The position numbers and the translations under genes are program-made. The notes beneath the pieces are model-generated. The model worked only from the letters and a program-made list of their open reading frames with translations, was not told the origin of the DNA and searched no databases. Shown in pieces: positions 51,401 to 62,079 of a stretch of DNA of 64,000 nt (its first letter is position 1; each line of letters begins with the position of its first letter). Source of the DNA: Cyclospora cayetanensis. Lineage: Eukaryota; Apicomplexa; Conoidasida; Eucoccidiorida; Eimeriidae. Location: the NCBI RefSeq assembly GCF_002999335.1, contig NW_020312036.1, positions 186,001 to 250,000 on the forward strand, given 5' to 3'.

Positions 51401-51454
51401 GCAAGCAGCCGTTTTTACTGGTGGATGGTGCGTAAGACCCACGTCCACTTCCAT
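45454..51454 (-). CDS. SET-domain protein with PHD finger and Tudor-like C-terminus
   Basis: Probable nuclear lysine methyltransferase. Exons 51454-50984, 50657-50505, 50089-49842, 49489-49238, 48992-48826, 48486-48367, 48248-48058 and 47940-45454 total 4089 nt (1362 aa) and close in frame. The SET domain is spread over six exons: YTVVYAGREPL and RKILGEYTGHVR, FEYVFDL, ELVLDSHDACNQMSLVNHYG, NTEWQQVFVDGWPHVVLTT, then VPAGDEVLADFGYDWF. A PHD-type finger follows (CPYC, CDGCDRPCHLRC, WYCCICRLQW) with long low-complexity loops. Near the C-terminus KWYYGCVTEYQ and FRIDYDDGDTETVPPHEL look like a Tudor-type reader. The junction 48367/48248 is the weakest; a shorter acceptor near 48210 is possible. 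The start is the first ATG in an open frame reaching 51556; an upstream exon cannot be excluded. The substrate lysine is unknown. Confidence 0.75.
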
Positions 51455-53292
51455 TGGATCTACGGCAGGTGCAGACAGCACAAAAGGACTGCGCGGGGGG
51501 AAGGACGAGCAAAACAACAGCAGTGCGAATTGGAGCACCAGCCGTGCCGCTAGCAACTACCAAAACAAAGGCTAGCAGCAGTGTACTGTAGCAGGAAGAC
51601 TGCAGAGACCGCGCAGCTGCAGCGGTCGCAAACAAGGTTACTGTTTACTAATGGCGGAAGTGGCAGCACCGTAGGCCCCCAGTAGAGCCCCGGAGGTTGC
51701 AACCGAAGGACTCAGTAGTAGAAATCAGAGAAGGGCCACCACACACTCAAGGAACTCTTGCGCCAGAACAAGTGCCGCGGTCTGATTCCGAGGTTCAAGG
51801 GGCGCTCCTGTAGGTGCTTGTTAGGGAAGAGTCCCCTGGCTTCTTTGGGGTTTGAGAGGCCTCTGATTACGGCAGCACCTCAGGAAGGGGGTCTCCGTGC
51901 CCCTCCAGGCGCAAGATTGATATCCCACGGAGCGAAATCGCAGGGCTCCTGCTAAGCAGAGGGCTGCTGCCGTGCGGAAAACAGCCTGGAGGAGAAAGCA
52001 AGGCGGCGTTGTGACCTCTGCATAAGCGCAGAGCGACAGTGGTTTAGCTGCCGATTCACTCCAGCAAAAACACAGCAAGGAGTTTAGTGTAGAGGTCGCT
52101 AAGCTATACGGGGGGGGGATCTTCGCAGTACGGGGGGCTGGGGCGTGAGGCGGGGGCTACCAACCGCTGCCAGCGTCTTCTGGTCTCTTTACTCTCTACT
52201 GAACAAACGACGTAGCTCACCCGTTTCTATTTCCAGTTTTTTCTCCCTCGAGTGTGTTTTCTCTCCCGCAGTATACTGCGATACGCGGCTGTCGCACCCC
52301 AACTGCAAATCCCCCCGACTCGTACGTACTCGGCAGTATACAAACACACACTTAGGGGGTCACCCCACCCTCCCCTGCAGTCCCCCCCTGGCAACTAGGC
52401 GAACAAACTCCTTGCTCGATTTTTAAGTTTAAAAATGTGTATCGTCTCCCGATTTAACACCCGGTCTGCTTCCTGCTAGTGCTAACGAGCAGCAGCAGAG
52501 GTCTTTTACCTCTACACGAGCTGCCTGTTTGCAGTACCTCCAGTGCGGGGCCTCTAGCGTCCTTTTGAGTTAAGTCGACGAGGTGACGCTACACCCCTTG
52601 CCCCTGCGATGCCCAATAATGCGGTTCTCCGCCTATTTCTGAGGGCCCCTAAAAGCGTCCCTGTCAAATTCGGGGCCATAACGCTGAAGTGTACACCACC
52701 TCACCCCTTGAGGTCCGAGGGGGTGAGTGCACAGAAGAAAGTGGGTAGCGGTGGAGGGCAAAGCCCCTTCTACGTGAAGAGTTTTTTTGTCTCACAATCC
52801 TAACCCGTGCATGCAGCTACTCTGAGTACCAATAACTTTTACCGCATGTAGAGGATGTGCAGTATACAGAGCTACAAAAGAGTAAAGGTCCTATATAGGC
52901 CATCCATTGCTCCAGCCCCCGAAAAAAGCAGAGTAAGGGATAGGATTCCTGCGAAACTTTAGTGTAGCTTGGTAGACGCTCATCCCTAGTTTAAACTGTC
53001 GCACAGTTTTTCTCTCTAATATATCAGGGCATCAACCCACCACGCCTACACAAAACAGCGCGAGGGAACAGTATTGTATGCATACATTTTCACAAACAAA
53101 GAATGCGCAGGTATCTCGCCGAAATTTGTACAAGATAAATAGGTCACCCGCTTTTCGGGAGCAGACAATCGGCCCCTGCTCCTAGCCAACATTGAGGCCT
53201 CTACATATAAAAGGTAAACATTCAAGGCCTAATGCCTCTACGCTGGATGCCGCAGTGCTGCAGAACGCGCATCCAGCAGTCAAGATTGTCAC
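51455..53292. other. intergenic gap
   Basis: The space between the start of the SET gene and the 3' end of RPA14, both on the minus strand. It should contain the SET gene's promoter. It is rich in homopurine/homopyrimidine tracts, including a G-run near 52110. I see no coding domain, RNA gene or mobile element. Confidence 0.4.
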
Positions 53293-54212
53293 TTATTCTG
53301 CCTCGAAGAGATGGTTGAACTGAGGGTGGAAAGTCGCTGCAGTGGCTGCGTCTACGAGCTCCATATCTGCATCCGCGCCAAAAATACCGAACACTCAACA
53401 AAGGAATGCACGAATACATATGATGCGGCAAAATCGCACAGAAAACAAGCCGATTCGATGCACCGAATAGCAGTGACAATAATGGAGCAACTTCGAAGTC
53501 CTCCCGACACCCCATGCAAGACCAAGACTCCAGAAGCCAAGAAAATTTCCGAGTACAGGGGATGGCCTGTCTGAGTTATACGAACAAGACGTACCAATGT
53601 TGTCTCCAAGTGGGATAGTTTGGTCTGTGTCCTCCTGTTTGACCGTGAGGTCTTCTTGCACTGTGGCCACTACCTCAACATAACGACAAGGAGGTGGAGG
53701 CTCTCTAAAGAAGCACTTCACGCATCTACCTAAAGCAACAAAGGATAAGCCAAAGGCAACAGCGGCAACGGTATCAAGCAAAGCAAACGCGGCAGTAGCA
53801 CTCTAAAGGAGTGTATGGGAGAAGGGAGCATGGACCCGGTGCGCTTTGCAGGCTCCTTTAGTGCATTTTCAGGAACGCCCTAAGAGCCGGGAGCACCTTC
53901 TGACGCTTCTATGATAATGGCATCGTCTTCAGCCTCCTTGATCTTTCCGACGAAACGAATTCTCCTCCCCACGAAATCACAAAGTCGGCCGTACGGCACC
54001 CGCCTGAGAAGAGCGACGGAGTGCGAAGCAATATGAACTCTGATATTCTATTAAGCCTAAATCTGTAATTTTCGGCGTATTTTATGGACATTAAACATGC
54101 CCTGGGCGAAGAGAGAAAACATGCGTGGGGTAACACCCAGGAAGTGGCCCGTCGGAGGAGGCCTGCAGCAAGCGGCAAGAAATCTTCACCTGGAAGCCTT
54201 ATTGCCCTCCAT
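53293..54212 (-). CDS. RPA3: replication protein A 14-kDa subunit (RPA3)
   Basis: The small OB-fold subunit of the RPA single-stranded-DNA-binding complex. It is coded in four tiny exons that are hard to see one at a time: 54212-54190, 54003-53897, 53729-53595 and 53366-53293. They total 339 nt (112 aa), and all phases close. The protein starts MEGNKASR and continues VPYGRLCDFVGRRIRFVGKI, then DDAIIIEASEG. Exon 3 gives CRYVEVVATVQEDLTVKQ and IPLGDNI, and exon 4 gives MELVDAATAATFHPQFNHLF. These match the RPA14 OB-fold pattern (FVG, G-V at strand 1, YVEVxGxVxxDLTI, D-x-EL, then a C-terminal helix with FxHLF). Length is normal for the family (about 110-120 aa). A Cys-rich insert (RCVKCFFREPPPPC) lies in the loop between exons 2 and 3. 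Confidence 0.88.
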
Positions 54213-54713
54213 TTGTCTGCAAATCAAATTGAAGTGTACAGGGAACAGCAGATCGAAGATTAAAGGAACTACAAGTCCTTGGGGGACTCCAAGGGGGCGG
54301 GTGGGTGAGCAGTGTGGCTGTAGTTGGGTCGTTGCGGTAGGCCATATCAGGAAAGGCAGGGCACGGCAGACAGGCGATGTCCACTTGTTTTTGCTATTTT
54401 ATTATCCTTTATGTTTCATATTGATTGTAATATCTTGTTCAGGCGTACAGCAAGCAAAGTGTTTCCGCTCCAGTGAGAAAAAAGAGGATACAAGTTTCGG
54501 GGTCACCTCTAATACCACACCGCTGTCTGCACATTGAAGCGCACTACCACCCGGAATCCTCTAAAAGAATGTCGAAAGTCTGATAGCTGTAAGCCTGACA
54601 GCTCAATCGGTCAGCAGTCTTTAGCACATATCTGAGAAGGGTTCACTGACGTGGAAAGGTGGTGAAGGCGGAGGATAGAGATAAGTGCAATATGTACAAT
54701 GGGAAAAGAAATA

Positions 54714-57700
54714 TCACTCGCTCTTATTCAGGGCTTCCCTCAAAAAAGATATGCCCTGATGGGGCGAGATGCGTCCTGATCCCAGACACTCGTCTCCCCT
54801 ATAAAACACAGCGACCTGCCCTGGCGCCAGACCAACATCGGGCTCATCCAGCAGCAGCTCAGCTTCTGCAGAGTACTCTCCAAGAGATCTGGAGACTCCC
54901 AGGCGACCCTCCGTTGCTGACAATATCTTGAACTTGTGCTTTGCTACGCCAACAAAGCCCGCGCTGTGTCTGACCTGTACAATCAAATCTGCGTTTTCCC
55001 CTGGGGGGCCACCCTGTGCGCCCCCAGGTGGCCTCCCCGATAGTATTGCCAAACCTTTCCGTGCAGCCGCAGCAGCTCTTGAGGCAGCATCAGCTGCTGC
55101 TGCATTACCTGTAAAAGGGCGTGGCCAGTTTTGGGAGTTCACCTGACTAGAAGCTGCAACAAACTCTGGAGGGGGAATTCCTCCAATCCATTGTATACTA
55201 TCAACCCTTAGATGGGTCCGTAATTGCCTTAGCTTGATAGCGAGAAAGGCTCTCCGGTCTCCTTTTGCTGCACCCTCGAGGAGAGCGAGCCCTTTGTGCT
55301 CCCGTGATCCTGCAGCAACCGCTCGGACATGGGCCTCTGCCGCCTCCTCTTCTTCCCGACTAACAACGAAAAGAGCATTGGCCTCCGGATCCTTCCCTAC
55401 GACGCTCCAGGGTCCTGAGAGTGTCGGGGGGCCACCGGAGGCGCCGCGACATCGGCGGCAGAGGACTGGGTCAAGAAGTGGCACCACTCCTTTTTGTTGC
55501 CCGGCAGTGAACCCCCAGAGGCCCCTATGACGTCCTATAAGGGTTCCAGATGGATAATGCATCACGGGACCCCCTTTATCCCCCAGAATATGGGAGAGAA
55601 AGGGCCCCACAGCGAGGGGCCCCAAGAAACAAAGGCCTTGACTGTCCGGTCGCTGGGCAGAGGGGAGTCTCCAACGAAGTGCTATCCTCCGCACCTGCGA
55701 TACACAAAACCACTAGCAAGTGACAGTCGAAGTTCGCTCAAGGACGTCTCCAGCAGGAAGCGGAAGCAGGATTACACCCTAACACCTTGGCTACTCTCTT
55801 ACAAAGCCGCCCCGAACCCCACCGCTAGCACCAGCAACAGAGCCTCGTTTACGGGGACAAAATCAAAAAATAACACGCGACGGCCGTTCTCCCTCACTTG
55901 GGTCTTGAGAAGGGGCCCCACAGGGAAGAGCACTCGGGATAGCTGGTGAAGAGTCAAACCGGAGAGAAAATATGACTGATCCTTTGCTCCGTCTGACCCC
56001 CTGAGCAACCGGGGGACCCCTGCGTAGCAGCACCACTAGTAAGTGAATGGGGCACTAAGCACTGCAACAAGACACCGTTATCCATTATAGATTACCAAGA
56101 CTCTTAGACAACAATCCCCAAATCGACGTCACGAGTATCGGTCAAAGCAGGGCATGCTCTTGGCGCTGAAGCAGAGACCCAACAAAGAGAACTCCACTAT
56201 TCTACTTTCCTGACGGTATCTTGGCAGAACAAGAGGCTTGTGTGCCGCAGCTCATGCACATCGTCAGCAACCACAGCAGTGGTAGCTGTCACTTTAGCAG
56301 CGTACCCTGCTGCATGCAAACTCTGGCGTAGTGGCCCGAGGCAATCTTGCCTTCAGTGTCGCCCAGAGCCTCCATGAATGCCCCAAACTTGACAAGGCGA
56401 TTACAGCTCCAGTCGGGGTTTAGTGTGAGACCCGATCTGAGACAAAAAACAAACTCATCAGTTCTCGCGCAAAGGGACTATCTGCCATTGTATTATGAAT
56501 ATGAAATACACCTGCACCCCCTAACAGTAGCTCCATTAGACATTGTGACCATAAAGTTTGATCGACCAAGGCTTCAAGCTCCAAAAGGACTAATGACTAG
56601 CTCGCAGTCCCTTAATCCTTCCTGACACCCAAAGCAACTCCCGATGCCTAAAGGAGCCCAAGAAGAGACACCTAAGGTTCGTCTAGGATGTCTGCAGCGG
56701 GGTCCTTTGCCCATGCGGCGAACGGCCTTCTGACACTCGATCTTTCGAAACAGGCAACTGCAGTAGCGCTTCCTAGCTACTTAAGGCATAGGGCTGAAGA
56801 ATGTCAAAACCTACCGGGCGCCTTCTAGGAATGCAGTAATAACCCTTTCCCAGTACTCCTGCTGCATAGGCACGACTTCTAATGCGAGTCCTGCGGCTGC
56901 TGATGCCAGTGATGCAGCCTCAACGTCCGCTCGCCACGGACACGCCGTTGCCGCAGCAGCGGCAGCAGCAGCTGCAGCAACAGTTCCCTCCTGCTGTAAT
57001 TGTTGCTCCTGCAGTCCCTGTAGCTGCAGCTTGAGCTGCGCAGCCTCTGGTGCCCAAACCTTGAGAAAGACAGGTTTTGGCCTGAAGCCCCACTCGCGCA
57101 GCAGCATCAGGGAGACAGAAGAATCGACACCACCAGACACCAAGACATGCACTTCGTCCCCGGCTCCACCTGCAACAGGAAGCGACCTACGGCTCTGCTC
57201 TGACAAGGCTGCTGTGGCCACATCGTGCGTCATCAGGGACGTGGGAGGGCCTAGAGGTGGCACGCCAACGTCCGACGGATCAGAATCTCCCAAAGGAAGT
57301 TGGGAGTACCTCAAAGAGGCACCCACCAACGAGTTTTTGCCTTCTGGCACTTCTTCTGTGCGTCTTTTCGCTGCTCTAATTGGTGCATATGTAGCATCAG
57401 GGAGTCTCTCTGTTGACGCTGATGCCTGTACAGCTTTTACTGCCGCTATTGATTTAGGGCCCCACACCAACGCAGCACCTTCAGAGACTTCACAGCTAGA
57501 AGGCTCTTTATCTACAAAGAGTTGCTGTAACAAGTCACGGGTGGACTCAGCAAGAACCTGAAGGGCTGCACGGAGGCCTTTAACGCGAGTGTCCGGTAGA
57601 AGACCCACCAAGCTGCTACGCTGCAGCAACTGGGTCGGCCCCAGGGTTTCTAAGGCCCAAACGCCACAAGGGGGTCCCCCACTGAGGCCGCGGGAAAGCA

Positions 57701-58655
57701 TGTACAACAGGCCTCCAACCACGAGTGAGTCACTCTTCGTTTGAATATGCACACGAACGCCCTCCCTTGCTGCAGTGCAGCACAATGGGTGGCTCATGCT
57801 TGTATTTCTTCTGGTGTAGCCAAAGGTTGCGGGGAGATGAAGTGACACTCTGACAAAAGCTGATGCTGCACAGCCGTTGACAGGCCTCCAAGAGTCGGCC
57901 AAGGTTAGAAGAGGAGACTCTACAGCTGCTGTTGCGTTTGTTGCTGATGACGGGGCTGCTACAATATTTGTTCCTTGAGACGTGTTTCTCTGCAGCGTCG
58001 AACCCGGCGTCTCCGAGGGCCTACAAAGTCTGGATCTTTCTGAGTGCCCATCTGGGGTGCCATGGGATCTCTCCAAGGATAGCTGCATCAATAGCTTTAA
58101 GCGGCTCTCTGCAGTGGGGGCCCTCCTGAGGGCCCTGGAGATTGAGAGCCATCTGCGGGCACCCCCAACTGCATCAGGGCCCACAGAAGGGATGCTTAGG
58201 CCTGTACAGGTGCAAAGAGATGTGTTTTCTGGCAATTCCGACACTGGTGGAAGTGAGACTTCTGCAGCTGGTGCTGCAAGGAAAGAGGCCTGCGCAGCAG
58301 CACGGAATTGGGGCCGCCGTGCATACGATTGTCTATATGCAACTGGGCAACAGGTACTATGCAAACGGCGGAGACTCCCGATACCCTGGAGTTTTGGGCC
58401 TAAATGGTTTCTCCCATAGGGGCGATATGTCAGCCACGACAGAGTCTGCTGAGGCTGCCCTGATACGGAGCCTCTGAGCCCCCCACATACAACTTGAAGG
58501 TTATTTTTAACTCCATACAAAGGACTCCAGAGACACAGGATGGAAGGAGCCCGTAGAGACCTTGCTGAAGTGGCCAAGGCATCTCCTATAGGCAGCGGCA
58601 AACAAAAAACTAGGGCAGCCCGAGCAAGACTCCACAGGGCTATGAGCCCCTGCAT
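54714..58655 (-). CDS. mnmA: SufE-like domain fused to tRNA 2-thiouridylase MnmA, probably apicoplast
   Basis: MnmA makes 2-thiouridine at wobble U34 of tRNA. Four exons, 58655-56815, 56436-56306, 56019-55898 and 55694-54714, give 1024 aa in frame. The ATP pyrophosphatase loop [15 protein letters not shown] is near residue 505. The nucleophile region [18 protein letters not shown] and [10 protein letters not shown] are in exon 2, [10 protein letters not shown] in exon 3, and [20 protein letters not shown] and [10 protein letters not shown] in exon 4. The N-terminus has a signal-like segment ([11 protein letters not shown]) and a long basic Ser/Arg stretch, fitting apicoplast import. Residues about 165-410 look like Suf[17 protein letters not shown] carries the sulfur-accepting Cys, followed by [19 protein letters not shown] and [17 protein letters not shown]. 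Normal MnmA is about 370 aa and has no such domain. Single-exon continuity of SufE and MnmA regions makes the fusion credible. Confidence 0.88.
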
Positions 58656-59388
58656 GACAGAGTCCCCCAGGGAGGTCGATGCTTTGAAACCCTTGAGGTT
58701 GTTAAACTGATGGTCCTTCTCACTGAGGAGGCGCGGTTTAACTAGGCCACCACTGACGCTGCCGCCCCCGTTGCTTCACTTCTCGATGATCCTAATTTTG
58801 CTGTCATGCCGGCTGCTGCGCTCAGCCTGCCGGGTCGATAATACCTCAAAGGTTTTGCTTGTAACTGGTCGTATCGGGCGATCAATGTCCGGAAACCTCC
58901 AAGATTCGGCAGCACTCCCCATTGAGGAACCGAGCGATCCAAGGGGGTTGCAGTAGCACGAACAATGAGGTTGTCGTGCCCATACACCAAAAAAAGAGCA
59001 AATGCAGACCCCACAAACTCATTGATGCTTCTTCTTTCCTACATTCTCAGGATTTCGCTTATTTGTTTCGGAGGAGCCTCCGTCACACACGTGGGGGGCT
59101 CTGGGACCACAGGGGCCTCCAAGAAGTTCACCCGAGACAGCGTAGAGCCCACCGAGCTAGGAGCTAGTGTCGCCTTTCTCTTAAAAGAAGATCGAACTGT
59201 TTACGATATGGGAAACGGCGGATGGAAGAGTACGCCGATAGAATGGCTCACCCGGTGAAGGCCCTTCAGCACGATCGCTTACTCGACAACAGGCTGAGCA
59301 GGGAATGGCCAGTTGTACAACAGCAGCAGTGCCAGCGGTGACAGGATTTGAAATCCGAGCACAATGAGCAAACGTTTCCGTGCAGCCA
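58656..59388. promoter_or_regulatory. 733-bp divergent intergenic region between MnmA and TrhO
   Basis: The start codons of the two tRNA-modification genes face away from each other across this stretch, so it should hold both promoters. No TATA-like or other motif is clear. It may also hold a small gene: after a strong pyrimidine tract and acceptor (ttctcag at 59044-59050) a plus-strand frame runs to a stop at 59258. It includes GASKKFTRDSVEPTELGASV and MGNGGWKSTPIEWLTR. No upstream exon joins it in phase. Confidence 0.4.
59051..59258 (+). other. possible terminal exon of an unrecognised small gene
   Basis: A stop-free plus-strand frame follows an excellent polypyrimidine tract and AG, and its translation has normal protein composition (VAFLLKEDRTVYDMGNGGW). 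A candidate first exon with ATG at 58786 (MILILLSCRLLRSACRVDN) has no donor of the right phase. I do not recognise a family. Confidence 0.25.
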
Positions 59389-62058
59389 ATGCAGCAGCAA
59401 GAGTCTAAGAGACAGCAGCAGGCGTCCCTGCTACCACCACTTAGGCCCCGATTGCTGGCCCTCCTGCTGCTGCTTTTCCTGCAGACAAGGCTTAGCCCTG
59501 CCTCTGGATTCGCGAGGGCTCCAAGCTTTGATGTCTTATTCCCTTCACAGGGCACCTCTGCCCCCCTTGCACGGCCACTTAAGGCAGTCAGCAGCGATTG
59601 CAGCAGGAACAACGACAGAAAGGAGACTAGCACATCTTTGAATTGCCCTCGTTGTGTGATACTTAGAGCAGATGATGAGGGCACTAAGGTGGTTGTTGGA
59701 TGGAAAGAAGGACTTGTGGCCTCCAAACCCCCCAGTATTACAAAGCCGCCGACAGAAGCAGTTGATGTTGTGCCTGTGGAGGTGCGGATCGCACCGGAGA
59801 CGCAAAAGGCCCTGGGGCTGTCACGTAAAACTCAGAAGCGTCATGTCTTTCTTCCTCTGTGTCTCCTAGGGCCCCTCGGTGGCCATGGAGCTGCCGAGGC
59901 GTATCACAATATCGAGTTGACTGCAAACTCCCCGGCCGACACTCATGACCCTCGGCATGAAGAGGAACCCACTATGCCTCCTACAGCTGGGGATACAAGG
60001 CCTCTGCGCCAGTCCCTGCTAGAGGCGCTAAAGCAGGCTGTATGCCGTGCCCTCAAGTGGAGGGTCAATTCGTGTTATGGGGCCCCCATGCAGCTGGTGG
60101 CTCGCGTGGCAAAACCGAAAATGGCGAGCCCCCCTACAATGCAGCCCTCTGACCAAGCGGTTAGTCAAACCTCTGACCAGCATGCTGCAGTTGGCCAGGC
60201 ATCCGAGGTCATAGAAGGAGACCCTACTCCTCCGTCGCTGCCACTCAATTCCGATGAAGAGGTCCTGAGGGTTCTACAGGAACACTACGGGCCTCTTCTC
60301 ACAAAATACGATCGCCATGCGCACGCCTCTGCGTGCAGCAGCAAAGCCAACAATAGTGCTGCCCTCAGTAGCGATGAGAGCAGCAACGATGGTACGATGA
60401 ACAGCGCGGAGTGGGCCTCGTGTATTTCAGTCTTACGCATCTTGCGCCTACCCAGGGGCCCTAGGCTCTCTCTGGAGCTCCAGATAAAGCCTTCACTGCC
60501 TGACTTATCGTTTGCCATGAATGAAGCTACAGTGCTTATCCCTCCCCCTCCCCCGTTGGGAGAAATGAAAGCCCCTAAGGGGCCTACATATAGTGACAAC
60601 GAGAACCCCCCTCCCTATCAGTTGTTGTCTTTGTACAAGTTCTTCCCGGTGAAGTCTCCCTCAGCGTTTGCCGAGCTGCTAAGGGCCCTTTGGGGACCTC
60701 GAGGTGTTCTTGGTAGGGTATATGTTGCTCCAGAAGGATTCAACGCGCAAGTTGCTGCCCCCTCAGTGGTGCTGCCTTGCATGACATCGGAAATGGAGCG
60801 GATACCTGGGCTAACGAGCGGCCTGCAGGTGACTCTCGACTGTCTTGTCCCCTTTGATCAGTATTGGAAGACCCCTCCTTTCGATGCTTTGCACATAAGA
60901 ACTCGGCAACAGGTGCTCAGGGATGGTTTTGATGCCCCGTTGAATTGGGAAGATTGCGGAGAAGAAGTCGAGCCTGCGATCTGGCATCGGAAAGTGCGAG
61001 AAATGCTGCAGCAGCAGCAACAACAGCAAAGTCAACAGCAACAACAAGAGCAACCACAACAGCAGCAAAAACGAAAGCTAGTGCTCCTGGATATGCGAAA
61101 CGCTAGCGAGTACGCTGTTGGCCACTTCAAGGGCGCTGAACGCGTAGACACCCCAACCTTTGCAGATTCGTTTTCTCCTGGTGGCCCCCTCGAAGCCGCG
61201 CTGTTGAGGGCTGGGGTGAAGCTGCCCCATGGAAGAGACTCATGCGTTCCGGGCAGCAGATGCAGCAGCAGTGGGGAGGACGTGGAGGTGATGATGTACT
61301 GCACAGGGGGCATCCGTTGTGTTAAGGCCGGGGCATTTGTGAGGCAAGTCCTGGGAATCCCGCGTGTCACTCGCCTGAAGGGGGGCATCCTGGCATATAA
61401 GAACTTTGTCAAGAACCTGCGCGGGGAGAGCCTTACAGATATAGGTGAACTTGCTGAACTGGACGCAGGGCCCTCGGCTCCCAGACACTTCGCACCTGCT
61501 GCCTCTCCGCTCAGCAGGGATGCAGGTTTCACAATAGTTGGCAAACAGGAGGAACAGACAGGGGGAGGGCCCTCAGCAACGGAAGGACAAGCCTCGGTTC
61601 CGGAAAGCCTATTTGTGGGAAGCAATTATGTGTTTGACCATCGGATGTGCCAGGAAGTAACTGCAGACATGTTGGCTCAGTGTGACCTGTGTAATGGACC
61701 CACGGGGCGCCTTTCCAATTGCAGCAACAGAAGCTGCGGCCGGCGAATGGCCATATGTGCTTCATGTTGCTCCTCTATCGGGATCTACTGCTCCTCAGCC
61801 TGCGCCGAAGAAGGAGCGAGACAAAAAGACAGAGACAACCACGCACGAAGACAAAGGCGCATGCAAGCCAGATACACGCACAACAGGTTTATGCAACAAA
61901 GAGGACTATGGGCCACCAGAGCACAGCAGCTCTTAGCGGCTCTCAAGCATGGCACCGCAACCAACATTCCACCACGTATGCCAGTTTATTCTTTAATGTG
62001 GTCTATATTAGCTTTGACACAGCTAGTGCAAGCCCTTTCGATAGGTTTCAAACACTGA
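59389..62058 (+). CDS. trhO: TrhO-type rhodanese tRNA U34 hydroxylase, probably apicoplast
   Basis: TrhO (YceA/UPF0176) hydroxylates wobble uridine to ho5U34 using O2. This ORF codes 889 aa. The family domain starts near residue 405 with LLSLYKFFPVKSPSAFAELL and GRVYVAPEGFNAQ. The rhodanese part has LVLLDMRNASEYAVGHFKGA and the active-site loop MYCTGGIRCVKAGAF, then LKGGILAYKNF. The Cys-rich tail CDLCNGPTGRLSNC ... CSSIGIYCSSAC is also typical. A polyglutamine run (61005-61074) is inserted before the rhodanese domain. The ATG at 59389 (not the GTG at 59380) begins a leader whose hydrophobic core LLALLLLLFLQTRL suggests a signal peptide. The remaining 350 residues before the domain are not recognisable and may hide a 45-bp intron at 59825-59869. 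The TGA at 62056 is followed in frame by the methyltransferase; a 168-bp intron (61976-62143) would remove this stop and fuse the two. Confidence 0.85.
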   Translation: MQQQESKRQQQASLLPPLRPRLLALLLLLFLQTRLSPASGFARAPSFDVLFPSQGTSAPLARPLKAVSSDCSRNNDRKETSTSLNCPRCVILRADDEGTKVVVGWKEGLVASKPPSITKPPTEAVDVVPVEVRIAPETQKALGLSRKTQKRHVFLPLCLLGPLGGHGAAEAYHNIELTANSPADTHDPRHEEEPTMPPTAGDTRPLRQSLLEALKQAVCRALKWRVNSCYGAPMQLVARVAKPKMASPPTMQPSDQAVSQTSDQHAAVGQASEVIEGDPTPPSLPLNSDEEVLRVLQEHYGPLLTKYDRHAHASACSSKANNSAALSSDESSNDGTMNSAEWASCISVLRILRLPRGPRLSLELQIKPSLPDLSFAMNEATVLIPPPPPLGEMKAPKGPTYSDNENPPPYQLLSLYKFFPVKSPSAFAELLRALWGPRGVLGRVYVAPEGFNAQVAAPSVVLPCMTSEMERIPGLTSGLQVTLDCLVPFDQYWKTPPFDALHIRTRQQVLRDGFDAPLNWEDCGEEVEPAIWHRKVREMLQQQQQQQSQQQQQEQPQQQQKRKLVLLDMRNASEYAVGHFKGAERVDTPTFADSFSPGGPLEAALLRAGVKLPHGRDSCVPGSRCSSSGEDVEVMMYCTGGIRCVKAGAFVRQVLGIPRVTRLKGGILAYKNFVKNLRGESLTDIGELAELDAGPSAPRHFAPAASPLSRDAGFTIVGKQEEQTGGGPSATEGQASVPESLFVGSNYVFDHRMCQEVTADMLAQCDLCNGPTGRLSNCSNRSCGRRMAICASCCSSIGIYCSSACAEEGARQKDRDNHARRQRRMQARYTHNRFMQQRGLWATRAQQLLAALKHGTATNIPPRMPVYSLMWSILALTQLVQALSIGFKH
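61005..61074 (+). repeat. CAG/CAA polyglutamine tract in TrhO
   Basis: Mixed CAG and CAA codons give about 20 Gln with scattered Ser, Glu and Pro, between the TrhO N-terminal fold and the rhodanese domain. It lies in a linker, so it should not break either fold. Confidence 0.85.
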
Positions 62059-62079
62059 TCTCGGGGAAGAGGTGAAACG

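Noticed and set aside
58742..59014. Protein-like minus-strand ORF in the MnmA-TrhO intergenic region
   Set aside because: It starts at GTG, has no upstream ATG in frame, and lacks an acceptor with a pyrimidine tract.
59181..59726. 181-codon minus-strand ORF over the TrhO start
   Set aside because: It is antisense to the TrhO leader, rich in Ser/Cys from the reverse of CAG/CTG codons, and has no domain.
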